Source: an uncultured Collinsella sp. (GTDB lineage: Bacteria > Actinomycetota > Coriobacteriia > Coriobacteriales > Coriobacteriaceae). Taken from it: DNA of 64,000 bases. This document shows, piece by piece, positions 50,665 through 59,620 of the stretch. The stretch spans positions 36,506 through 100,505 of the forward strand of contig CAUBPS010000010.1 in NCBI GenBank assembly GCA_958437935.1, in the 5' to 3' direction. The translations under genes were made by a program, and so were the position numbers. How positions within the stretch are numbered: position 1 is the first letter of the stretch; each line of letters starts with the position of its first letter. The notes beneath the pieces are model-generated. The model was not told the origin of the DNA. It did no database searches and worked only from the letters and a program-made list of their open reading frames with translations.

Positions 50665-51714
50665 ATGGACGACATGCTGTGCGACATATCTGCCTTTCGG
50701 TATCACCGGATACCCCCACAGGTCTTGGCAATAATGCCGGACCTGCCCGATTCTGCGGACGATCCGCGCAGGGAGCACCTATGTGAGCATCCGCTCGTCA
50801 AGCATTTCCTGGGCACCCCGTTACACGTGTTGGCGCAGGGCATCTGCGGGCGCAAGGGCGATCGCATTGTCAGGCATGTTTGGAACGGGGAGAGGCCGTT
50901 TGATTCCGTGCGGCAGACGGAGTTTGGCCTCGATGTCGCGTCCCCGCTCTTTACCCTGCTGACCCTGGCTTCCTCGGTCTCAAACGAGCGTCTAATCATG
51001 TGCATGTATGAGATGTGCGGCACCTTTGCCGTGTGCAAGATTGCACCTCAGGTAAAGTCGGCACTTGAGCAGGCATACGGGGGCCGGTGGGGTGACGCAC
51101 GGTCGGGCTGGGAAAACGTAAAGGATGTCTCGGGGAATCCAACGGACTTGTGGAAACGACCTCCCTTGATCGAGCTCTCTGAGCTTACAGAGTTCGTCGA
51201 TAAGGTCCGGGGGCTCCGCGGCGCTAAATCGTTCATACGAGCCGCGAAATGCATTACGGGGGTGGCAGCATCGCCGCTCGAGGTCCAGGCTTCGATGCTG
51301 TTTGGCCTTACGAGGTTGCGCGGCGGCGAAGGGCTGAGCCTTACCAATAACGTTGAGATTCGTATGACGCGCAGCGCCCGCCTGATTTCGGGGCTTGATA
51401 GGCGCTATGCCGATATCCTGCTGGCAAATAAGGACGGCAGCAGAGAGTGTCTGGTTGAATGCCAAGGTAAAGCCATTCACGGATCCATAGAATCCAAGAT
51501 TTCGGACTCCGATCGAACGACGGCGCTGCAAGCGATGGGATATCCCGTCATTCTGATGACCTATGGTCAGCTGGCCGACTCCGATGCCTTCCGCGTGGTG
51601 ATGGAGCTCATCATGGCCTATCTCGATGTGCCGCTGAAAGACAAGACGCCGCGACAGCAGGAGCTCGAACGGCGGCTTCGTGAGGAGATTTTTATCGATT
51701 GGGCAGGAATGTAG
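50665..51714 (+). CDS. Orphan Coriobacterial family protein with nuclease-like C-terminal domain (member 2)
   Basis: ATG 50665 (a second at 50674); weak GGTGGG. 349 residues. DISAFRYHRIPPQVLAIMP, then LGTPLHVLAQ, LFTLLTLASSVSNERLIMCMYEMCGTFAVC, FIRAAKCITGVAASPLEVQASMLFGLTRLRGGEGL and DILLANKDGSRECLVECQGKAIHGSIESKISDSDRTTALQAMGYPVILMTY. The order SPxE, R-Y-A-D, E-C-Q-G, D-R-x-x-A-L-x-x-M-G-Y parallels member 1 at 41223 (SPME, ...D-I-E-Y-N-G, ER...MGYG), hence the same family. The PD-(D/E)xK-like core (D...E-C-Q) may be active. Its start resembles an antitoxin-like regulatory domain; the role is unknown. Confidence 0.75.
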   Translation: MDDMLCDISAFRYHRIPPQVLAIMPDLPDSADDPRREHLCEHPLVKHFLGTPLHVLAQGICGRKGDRIVRHVWNGERPFDSVRQTEFGLDVASPLFTLLTLASSVSNERLIMCMYEMCGTFAVCKIAPQVKSALEQAYGGRWGDARSGWENVKDVSGNPTDLWKRPPLIELSELTEFVDKVRGLRGAKSFIRAAKCITGVAASPLEVQASMLFGLTRLRGGEGLSLTNNVEIRMTRSARLISGLDRRYADILLANKDGSRECLVECQGKAIHGSIESKISDSDRTTALQAMGYPVILMTYGQLADSDAFRVVMELIMAYLDVPLKDKTPRQQELERRLREEIFIDWAGM

Positions 51715-52062
51715 CCGCGCGGGTGGAAAACGGTCGCGCGGACTAGAGTTTTGGTCGCAAAAAAGGCCTCGGTTTTGCCTTGGAGGGGCCTTAAAAATGC
51801 TATCTAGAATAAGTTGTTTCGGAAAATAGACAGTCAACTTACATTCGGCACATAGAGATCGATTTTTACCTATTAAAGTCCCTGATAAAGCTGTTTATCA
51901 AAGCGGGTGTGCTTAGCGACTTGAGCCTCACTATCGATTATCTGAAAAAACTTGTTCTGGGTATCATTTTAAAGTCGTCCGGAGCAACAAAATCGGCCCC
52001 CGTTTCGTGAAAACGGGGGCCGAATGGGCTTCGTGGCCTGTCTGACAGGCTTGGCGTCGGCG
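51715..52062. other. Gene-free interval with two hairpins
   Basis: 348 bases after the orphan-family gene. AAGGCCTC/GAGGGGCCTT (51766-51795) is an imperfect hairpin, the rest up to 51985 is AT-rich and shows no gene, and the serA terminator closes it. Confidence 0.5.
51987..52022 (-). terminator. Terminator of serA
   Basis: CGGCCCCCGTTT (51994-52005) and AAACGGGGGCCG (52011-52022) form a perfect 12-bp stem; on the minus strand ATTTTG follows. Confidence 0.8.
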
Positions 52063-53226
52063 CTATTTAATCACGCGCACGCGATACATCGACGGAATCT
52101 GCTTTAGCGCCTCGATCGTGCTGCCGTCCAGGTGCTCGTCGGTGTCGAACATAGTGTAGGCGTTCTCGCCAGCGGACTCGTTGGTCATACGCTGCACGTT
52201 GGCGTTGTCCTTGGCGAGAATGGCCGTGATCTGGCCGATCATGTTGGGCACGTTGGCATGCAGGCAGGCAATGCGGCTTGCGGCGCGCGCCTTGCCCATG
52301 CTGCAGGCGGGGTAGTTGACGCTGTGCGCGATGTTGCCGTTTTCCAGGTAATCCTTGAGCTCGCTGATGGCCATGTCGGCGCAGTTGGCCTCGGCCTCGC
52401 CGGTGCCGGCGCCCGAGTGCGTGGTGATAAACGTGTTGGGCATCTTGACGGTCTTGGGTGTGGCAAAGTCACAGCTAAACCAGCTGAGCTTGCCCTCGCG
52501 CAGGGCAGCGTCGACGGCGTCCTCATCAATGATGGTCTCGCGCGCGTAGTTGATGAGCACGGCGCCCGGTGCCAGCAGGTTAATCTGCTCGGTGCTGATC
52601 ATGCCGATGGTGTCTGCCTTGCTGGGCACGTGCACGGTGAGGTAGTCGCAGCCGCGGCACAGATCCTCGAGCGTGCCCACGCGCTGCACCTCGCGGCTCA
52701 GCACCCACGCGTGCTCGACGGAAATGAACGGATCGTAGCCGTAAACGTCCATGCCCAGGTCGACGCAGGCGTTGGCGACCTTGGAGCCTACGTTGCCCAG
52801 GCCGATGACGCCGATGCGCTTGCCCTTGAGCTCGCGGCCCACAAAGGCCTTTTTGGCCTTCTCGGCGTCGACCTGGATCTCGGGGTCGTCGGCGTTGTCG
52901 CGCACCCAGTTCATCGACTGTACCACGCCGCGGCTCGAGAGCACTAGCATGCCCAGGACGAGCTCCTTGACGGCGTTGCTGTTGGCGCCGGGGGAGTTAA
53001 AGACGACGACGCCCTTCTTGGCGTACTCCTCGACTGGAATGTTGTTGACGCCGGCGCCGCAGCGGGCGATAGCGCGGATTCCCTCGGGCAGCTCGTAGCC
53101 GTGCAGGTCGGTCGAGCGCATCAGGATGGCGTCGGCCTCCTCGGCGGTGCCCACAAACTCGTAGCCCTCGCCAAACTCGACTTTGCCGTCTTTAGTGATG
53201 TCGTCGATGGTCTTAATCTTACGCAT
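52063..53226 (-). CDS. serA: D-3-phosphoglycerate dehydrogenase
   Basis: ATG 53226 with AAGGAG. 387 residues: substrate domain with RSTDLHGYELPEGIRAIARCGAGVNNIPVEEYAKKGVVVFNSPGANSNAVKE, the NAD-binding GLGNVGSKVA, the catalytic Arg in NYARETIIDE, Glu in this region and THSGAGTGEAE carrying the His, and a C-terminal ACT domain (MIGQITAILAKDNANVQRM). It oxidises 3-phosphoglycerate to 3-phosphohydroxypyruvate, the first step of serine synthesis; the ACT domain suggests serine feedback. serC lies 72 bases upstream in the same direction. Confidence 0.94.
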   Translation of the reverse strand: MRKIKTIDDITKDGKVEFGEGYEFVGTAEEADAILMRSTDLHGYELPEGIRAIARCGAGVNNIPVEEYAKKGVVVFNSPGANSNAVKELVLGMLVLSSRGVVQSMNWVRDNADDPEIQVDAEKAKKAFVGRELKGKRIGVIGLGNVGSKVANACVDLGMDVYGYDPFISVEHAWVLSREVQRVGTLEDLCRGCDYLTVHVPSKADTIGMISTEQINLLAPGAVLINYARETIIDEDAVDAALREGKLSWFSCDFATPKTVKMPNTFITTHSGAGTGEAEANCADMAISELKDYLENGNIAHSVNYPACSMGKARAASRIACLHANVPNMIGQITAILAKDNANVQRMTNESAGENAYTMFDTDEHLDGSTIEALKQIPSMYRVRVIK

Positions 53227-53298
53227 GGAAAAACTCCTTAGCAGGTTTTGATCTAAACAGGGTGGTTTGAGATGGCTGGTCGGCCCGCGCGTTGCGGG

Positions 53299-54423
<1,125 letters not shown>

Positions 54424-54649
54424 CTTCTAGTTCCCCCTCGTAGTCGTTTGAACGTTCGGGATACTTTAGCACAGTGCAGCGCCAGACGCGACCGCATCAC
54501 GGTAAAACCCGAGTGTGCCGCTATGATTTACAGGGTTGTTACATGGGGGAGGGGTGCTTTACTCCTCAGGCAAATCCAAATCTGCGAGCGAAGACATGAG
54601 GTTCCTAGGCGCTTGATCTCTTCGTCGCAAATTAGCTACCTCCTGCCCG

Positions 54650-56251
54650 CTACGACGCGAGCGTGGCGATGACGGCTTCGTCGCCGGCGTATATTAGGGT
54701 GTTGCCGTCGGGGATGATCGTTTGGCCGTCGCGCTTGAGCATCACCACGATAAAGGGGTGCTTGCCCTGCGGCACATCGCGAAGACGCTGGCCGGCCAGG
54801 CGACCGTGGGGGGTTACGGTGACCTCGCGCAGCGTAACCTCGGCACGCTCTTCGAACGTTGGGGCGGCCATCACCAGCAGATCGCCTTCCTGGATCACGG
54901 TATCGCCGTTGGGCAGCACCGGGTGCGCCCCGTCGCGCAGCACCAGGACCACGAGCATGTCCGTCGCGCTGCCAATATCGGCGAGCGAGCGCTCGGCAAA
55001 CGGATGGCCAGCACCCACCTTGAGCTTTACAAATGACATGCCGTCTTCGTCGCGATAGTCGTTAAAGGTGCGGCGCACGTCGCCGGTCGCATCGATCATA
55101 TCGAGCTTCTTCGCCACCGCTGGCAGCAGCGAGCCCTGCACCACAATGCTCGACACGGCAATCACAAACACCAGGTCAAATAGGTCGTGTCCGCCGGGAA
55201 CGCCGGCCACCACGGCAAAGAGGCTAAACACGACCGAAGCTGCTCCGCGCAGGCCCGCCCAGCTTACGAGCGCGACCTGGCGGGGGTTCGTCTTAAAGGG
55301 CGCCAGGAGCACGCCGACGGCGATGGGACGGCTCACGTAGAGCATAAACGCCATGAGCGCCAGGCCCGGCAGCAGCATCTGCGGCAGGCGTGCGGGCGTG
55401 ACGAGCAGGCCGAGCAAGAAGAAGATCGTCATCTCGGCCATCTCGGTGAGGGTGTCAAAGAAGTGCGCCATCTCGACCTTGCCGGTGATGTCGCTCGCAC
55501 CCAGCACAATGCCGGCCAGGTATACGGCCAAAAAGCCGTTGCCGCCCAGATAGCTTGGTAGCGCGTAGGCGACGATCGCCACGGCGAACAAGAAGATGGT
55601 CTGCGCGCCCTCGGCCGTTGCGTGTGCGCGTTCAATCAGACGGCCCGCCGCCCAGCCGATGGCAAGGCCCAGGCCCGCGCCCAGGATAATCTGCTTGGCC
55701 AGCAGTGCGGGAATGTTGATGTCGCCGCCGGCCGCGAGTGTGGCGAGCACGGCGGTGAGCATGTAGGCGACGGGGTCGTTGGAGCCCGATTCGACCTCGA
55801 GCAGCGAGTCGGTGCCGCCCTTCAGCGACAGGCTGTGCTCGCGCAGAACGCTAAAGACGCTGGCCGCGTCGGTGGATGCCACGACTGATCCCAGCAGCAG
55901 GCCGCCGATCCAGTCGAAGCCCAGCACGAAGTGGGCGAACACGCCGGTGATGCCTGCGGTGATGACGACGCCGAGCGTGCTCAGCAGCACCGCGGGCACG
56001 GCGACGGGCTTGGCGCGGTCGATGTTGGTGTTAAAGCCGCCGTAGAACATGATGAACAGCAGCGCCGTGCTGCAGACGGTTTCGGTGAGCGCGTAGTCGC
56101 TAAAGTCGATATGCGCCGGGCCGTTGACGCCCAACAGCATGCCGAGCGCGATAAAGATGAGCAGGGTGGGGAAGGGGAGTTTTTTGCCGACGGGTTTGAT
56201 GGTCAGGCACAAAATGATGACGAGGCCGATAAAGAGAAGGATCTGGTTCAT
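54650..56251 (-). CDS. K+/H+ antiporter, NhaP2/CPA1 type with two RCK_C domains
   Basis: The ATG at 56251 gives 533 residues. About 12 membrane helices (LLFIGLVIILCL onward) with the CPA1 core SVVASTDAASVFSVLREHSLSLKGGTDSLLEVESGSNDPVAYML, in which STDAA and SNDP are the ion-site residues, then two cytosolic TrkA-C/RCK_C-type regions: VKLKVGAGHPFAERSLADIG...DLLVMAAP and VTPHGRLAGQRLRDVPQGKHPFIVVMLKRDG...GDEAVIATL. NhaP2/CvrA-type antiporters export K+ in exchange for protons, and the RCK_C parts sense a ligand such as a nucleotide. The gene is alone, with a 226-base gap before serC that shows no gene. Confidence 0.9.
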   Translation of the reverse strand: MNQILLFIGLVIILCLTIKPVGKKLPFPTLLIFIALGMLLGVNGPAHIDFSDYALTETVCSTALLFIMFYGGFNTNIDRAKPVAVPAVLLSTLGVVITAGITGVFAHFVLGFDWIGGLLLGSVVASTDAASVFSVLREHSLSLKGGTDSLLEVESGSNDPVAYMLTAVLATLAAGGDINIPALLAKQIILGAGLGLAIGWAAGRLIERAHATAEGAQTIFLFAVAIVAYALPSYLGGNGFLAVYLAGIVLGASDITGKVEMAHFFDTLTEMAEMTIFFLLGLLVTPARLPQMLLPGLALMAFMLYVSRPIAVGVLLAPFKTNPRQVALVSWAGLRGAASVVFSLFAVVAGVPGGHDLFDLVFVIAVSSIVVQGSLLPAVAKKLDMIDATGDVRRTFNDYRDEDGMSFVKLKVGAGHPFAERSLADIGSATDMLVVLVLRDGAHPVLPNGDTVIQEGDLLVMAAPTFEERAEVTLREVTVTPHGRLAGQRLRDVPQGKHPFIVVMLKRDGQTIIPDGNTLIYAGDEAVIATLAS

Positions 56252-56504
56252 AGATGGTGTCCGCTCCTGGGTGGTTGGCGTGGCACGGTCAGTTGTCTGC
56301 GGTTATTTGTACCCAAAGATGGTGGGTTTATGGGGTTGGATTGCGGGCGTGCGCGATATCGTCATAGACGGCTGCCGTCTTTGCCTCTGCTCGGAAACCC
56401 TTTCCAGCTTTATTGCAACGGAGTACAATGGGTAACGTTTAAGTTCAACTTGAAGTTTTAGTTGCGGCACCGGGCTTCGGCCGCAATGCAAGGAGAGGCG
56501 TACC

Positions 56505-57344
56505 ATGGCGATCTATGTGACATCTGACGCTCACGGGCACGTGCGTGCGCTTGACGAGGCCCTGTCTAAGATCTCGTTGACGTCCGACGACACACTGTAC
56601 GTGCTGGGCGACATGATCGATCGCGGGCCCGATCCGGTCGGTGTTATTAAGCTCGTGCGCTCGCTGCCCAACGCCCGCGTGCTCAAGGGCAATCACGAGC
56701 AGATCATGCTCGATGCCATCATTGGCCAGGATCCGCTCGATGCCGAGACCTGGGATATCAACGGTGGCTGGACGACGCGCGAGCAGCTCAACGACATGGA
56801 ATTTGAGGCATACGAGGAGTTCGTGCGATGGATGGCCGCGCTGCCGCTCTACGCGGTGGTCGAGACTGCCGAGCGGCCGTACCTGCTGGTGCACGCCGGC
56901 ATTCAGACCGAGGCGGCGCGTGCGTTTTTGCTTGAGCATGGTGTCGATTGTGCCGATGGCGTCGGAGCGGTGGGTGCTGATCGCGAGCTGCTGCAGCAGA
57001 TGCTCGCAGTGCAGTCGTCCGATGACCTGCTGTGGATTCGTCACGGCTATTGGGATGTGCCGACCGGGCTGCTTTCTGCCGAGGGCAAGGGTCCGGTCGT
57101 GGTGAGCGGTCACACGCCAACGGTGTCGCTCGGGCGTTATTGCGAGGTCGGTGGTCTTGCGGGGCTCGATGAGGAGTCGGGCCGCGGGCAGATCGTGCGC
57201 CTGGGCGGCGAGGATGCCGCCGGTGTGCCCGATCGCATCGACATCGACTGCGCTGCCGCCACCGGCTCCGAGTTCGGTCGCGTGGGCATCCTGCGCCTGG
57301 ACGACGGGGCGGAGTTCTACGCGAACATCAACCCGGGCGAATAA
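56505..57344 (+). CDS. PPP-type metallophosphatase (calcineurin-like)
   Basis: ATG 56505 with AAGGAGAGG. 279 residues with the phosphoprotein-phosphatase motifs YVTSDAHGHVRAL (D-x-H), LGDMIDRGPDP (GDxxDRG), LKGNHEQIML (GNHE) and VSGHTPTVS (the late His). It resembles bacterial PrpE/PphA and ApaH-like serine/threonine phosphatases or diadenosine tetraphosphatases. A dinuclear metal centre is expected. The 253-base gap upstream shows a TTCAA-rich dyad (AAGTTCAACTTGAA) near 56440 that may mark its promoter. Confidence 0.88.
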   Translation: MAIYVTSDAHGHVRALDEALSKISLTSDDTLYVLGDMIDRGPDPVGVIKLVRSLPNARVLKGNHEQIMLDAIIGQDPLDAETWDINGGWTTREQLNDMEFEAYEEFVRWMAALPLYAVVETAERPYLLVHAGIQTEAARAFLLEHGVDCADGVGAVGADRELLQQMLAVQSSDDLLWIRHGYWDVPTGLLSAEGKGPVVVSGHTPTVSLGRYCEVGGLAGLDEESGRGQIVRLGGEDAAGVPDRIDIDCAAATGSEFGRVGILRLDDGAEFYANINPGE

Positions 57345-57660
57345 TCGGTGCAAGGGGTAGCTAATTTGGGACGGGGCTTTTTTGACTACTTTTGCCCTTC
57401 TGCCCGCTAATTGATTTCTCTGGGACGGGGATTAAATAATCATTTGGCTGCCCGCTGGCTAAGTGAGTAGACTTTTTTGGAAATGCCGAGCACCCAACAT
57501 ATTTGCCTCAATAAAACCGCAGGTCACAGACTTGTGCTCTGTTGGTGTGGTCGGAGATTCGGTAAAAGTCTACTCACTTAGTTTTGCGTGATGAATATTG
57601 TCCGCAACGAGACCCCAGACGGGGTGATTCCATCGCAAATTCCGGTGACCGGGCAGCTAA
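57345..57660. other. Gene-free interval with a far-spaced inverted repeat
   Basis: 316 bases between convergent genes. It holds AGGGACGGGG-like pieces (GGGACGGGGCTTTTTT, GGGACGGGGATTAAAT) and the 18-bp repeat described separately. Confidence 0.6.
57459..57581. repeat. 18-bp perfect inverted repeat with an 87-base loop
   Basis: CTAAGTGAGTAGACTTTT (57459-57476) and its exact complement (57564-57581). Like repeat families B and C, it sits between convergent genes. Confidence 0.8.
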
Positions 57661-59241
57661 TTAGGCGCCGTATGGGTTGCGGTCGCGTTCTATGCGCTGG
57701 CGGATGTGGGCGTACTCGATTATCAGTAGCACCAGGAGTAGGGCCATGATGGCTAGGTAGCTCACCACAGCGCCCATCAGACCCAGCAGCTTAATCAAGA
57801 TCACCGGCAGCACCACGCTTACGGCGAAGCAGATCAGGTAGATCTTGGTGACGTCTCCAGCGTGGCGTAGCACCGTGATGATGGCGTAGATAAAGTCGAT
57901 GGCCGCGGTGACGCCGCCGGCGACGACCATCAGCAACGCCAGCGTACGGTAGCGCTCAAAGCTGAGGCCGTACATAAAGCTCATGAGGGGAATACCGGGA
58001 CCTGCCATAAATGCGGCGCACACGCTGGTGATGGCCACGATCAGCGCCATAACGGCAACAATAATCAGGTCAAAGCGACGACGCTTGCGAGGATTAGCCC
58101 AAATGCTCGACAAGCGCAGGAGCTGCGGTTTATAGATAAATCCAATGCTCAACAGAATAGCCTGCGCCGGAAAGAACAGGGCATTAAAGTACAGCTGATA
58201 TTTGTATGCCAGCTTGCCTTCCATCACAAACTTGGGCATGCTCTCAATTAGGTTGAACAGGAATAGCGCGCCAAAGAGTGGGGCGCACTGGACAAACAGG
58301 TGGCCGACCTCGCGCAGGCTTACGCGGCGCGATTTTTCGGTCTCGAGCAGGGCGAGCGGCGCGGTGACCAGCACGAGCGAGGCGATCGCGGCGATGCCCA
58401 TGGCCATGGCCGCGATGGGCATGCTACGCGTGAGGAACAGCGCCACGCTGAAGACCGCGATGACGCCGACGGAGCGTAGCGTTTGACTCATGCCAGCCAA
58501 GTAGAGCTTGTCGGCCTGCTGCAGGCGGCCTTCGTACACGTCGGCGACGCCGTCGATCACCTTGTAGAGGTAGACGCCCAGGCCGATCGTCGCCATATGC
58601 GCGTCATAGCCGCGGGCGCTGCTGTACATGAGGCCGCAGCCTAGGGCGAGCGCTCCGCAAAGCCAGCGGTTGAGCTGGTAGGAGGCAAAGGACGTCTTTT
58701 CGTCGATGTCTGAGACCTGGAAATTGCGCACGCCGTAGTTGCACGCGATCATGATGAGCGTGCCGGTGACGAAGGCGATGGAGAATTTGCCTGCTTCTTC
58801 GGCGCCCACGAGCTGTGTGGACACGATGGTGAGCAGAGGAAACGCCATGCCCCACACGGCGGTGCCCAGGGTATTCCAGAGATAGTCGCGGCGGGTGGCG
58901 TGCTCCTCGTATTCCGCTTCCTGCATGGAGAAGCCGCCGCCGTAGATGGCGCCGAGCAGGCGGTTCCACCAAGCGTTGACCATGCGGCGGACGGGGCCGG
59001 GCTCCTGATCGCGTTCGCGCCGGCGACGTGTGGCTTGGCTGCTATCGGGTCCGCCGGCGTTGCGCTGACTCAGCTCCTGGATGCGTGCGAGCTCTTCGGC
59101 CGTGTGGGAGGCAGGGAAGAGGCCGTTCTCGATGCGGCCGCCCTGGGCCTTCGCGGCGCCGTCTTTCAATGCAGCGGGGTTGGAGATGCCGTTGCGGCGG
59201 GCGATGGCGCGGCGAATGCTATCGAGGGGCGTGATGCTCAA
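57661..59241 (-). CDS. Polysaccharide flippase (Wzx/MurJ-like, MATE/MVF superfamily)
   Basis: Start TTG 59241 with AAAGGA; an ATG at 59292 lies upstream of a TATACT -10 and is rejected. 526 residues. A 100-residue hydrophilic N terminus with an arginine-rich end (SQATRRRRERDQEPGPVRR) precedes 12-14 membrane helices (LWNTLGTAVWGMAFPLLTIVSTQLVG, SIAFVTGTLIMIACNYG and others). The pattern is that of O-antigen/teichoic-acid flippases, which move lipid-linked glycans outward across the membrane. No glycosyltransferase is near. The length of the N-terminal tail is unusual. Confidence 0.8.
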   Translation of the reverse strand: MSITPLDSIRRAIARRNGISNPAALKDGAAKAQGGRIENGLFPASHTAEELARIQELSQRNAGGPDSSQATRRRRERDQEPGPVRRMVNAWWNRLLGAIYGGGFSMQEAEYEEHATRRDYLWNTLGTAVWGMAFPLLTIVSTQLVGAEEAGKFSIAFVTGTLIMIACNYGVRNFQVSDIDEKTSFASYQLNRWLCGALALGCGLMYSSARGYDAHMATIGLGVYLYKVIDGVADVYEGRLQQADKLYLAGMSQTLRSVGVIAVFSVALFLTRSMPIAAMAMGIAAIASLVLVTAPLALLETEKSRRVSLREVGHLFVQCAPLFGALFLFNLIESMPKFVMEGKLAYKYQLYFNALFFPAQAILLSIGFIYKPQLLRLSSIWANPRKRRRFDLIIVAVMALIVAITSVCAAFMAGPGIPLMSFMYGLSFERYRTLALLMVVAGGVTAAIDFIYAIITVLRHAGDVTKIYLICFAVSVVLPVILIKLLGLMGAVVSYLAIMALLLVLLIIEYAHIRQRIERDRNPYGA

Positions 59242-59340
59242 AGCGGGGTCCTTTCTATTGCTGCGCTCTAGTATAGTCGCGGTGGTATCCATTCGTGTTT
59301 TTGAACAGGTTGTTCAATAATTTCGGCGGCGCCATTCAGT

Positions 59341-59480
59341 AGTCGGCACTTAGGGACGTTCCTTATGTGCCGGCACTTTGGGAACGTCCCTAAGTGCCGG
59401 CATCCGGGGACGCTCCTTGAATGTTGCCTGTTCAAGAGTGTCCCCAATGACTAGTCGTTTAAGAACGTCCCCAATGACTG
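59341..59480. repeat. Family C repeat, copy 4
   Basis: GGCACTTAGGGACGTTCC (59345-59362) and its complement (59381-59398) form an 18-bp stem, followed by GGGGACGCTCCTTGAATG, TGTCCCCAATGACTAGTC and TTTAAGAACGTCCCC, the same text as in copy 2 at 24116. Confidence 0.8.
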
Positions 59481-59530
59481 GGCCGCTTGCCTGCGATTTT
59501 TGACCGTTGGGCGGGCTTGCCGCCCTTGCC

Positions 59531-59546
59531 GCAAAAACGTTTTTGC
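59531..59546. promoter_or_regulatory. 16-bp perfect palindrome in the pckA promoter (LacI/CcpA-type operator)
   Basis: GCAAAAACGTTTTTGC with a central CG has the form of LacI/GalR-family operators. It lies 75 bases before the pckA start, 8 bases before a TACAAC that may be the -10 (59555-59560), so a bound regulator would block or recruit polymerase. Confidence 0.6.
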
Positions 59547-59620
59547 ATATCGGGTACAACGGGCTTTACGTGAGTAAAGTGCGCGCCGCGTCCACGTGCC
59601 GCGTTTTTAAAGGAGGCCCC

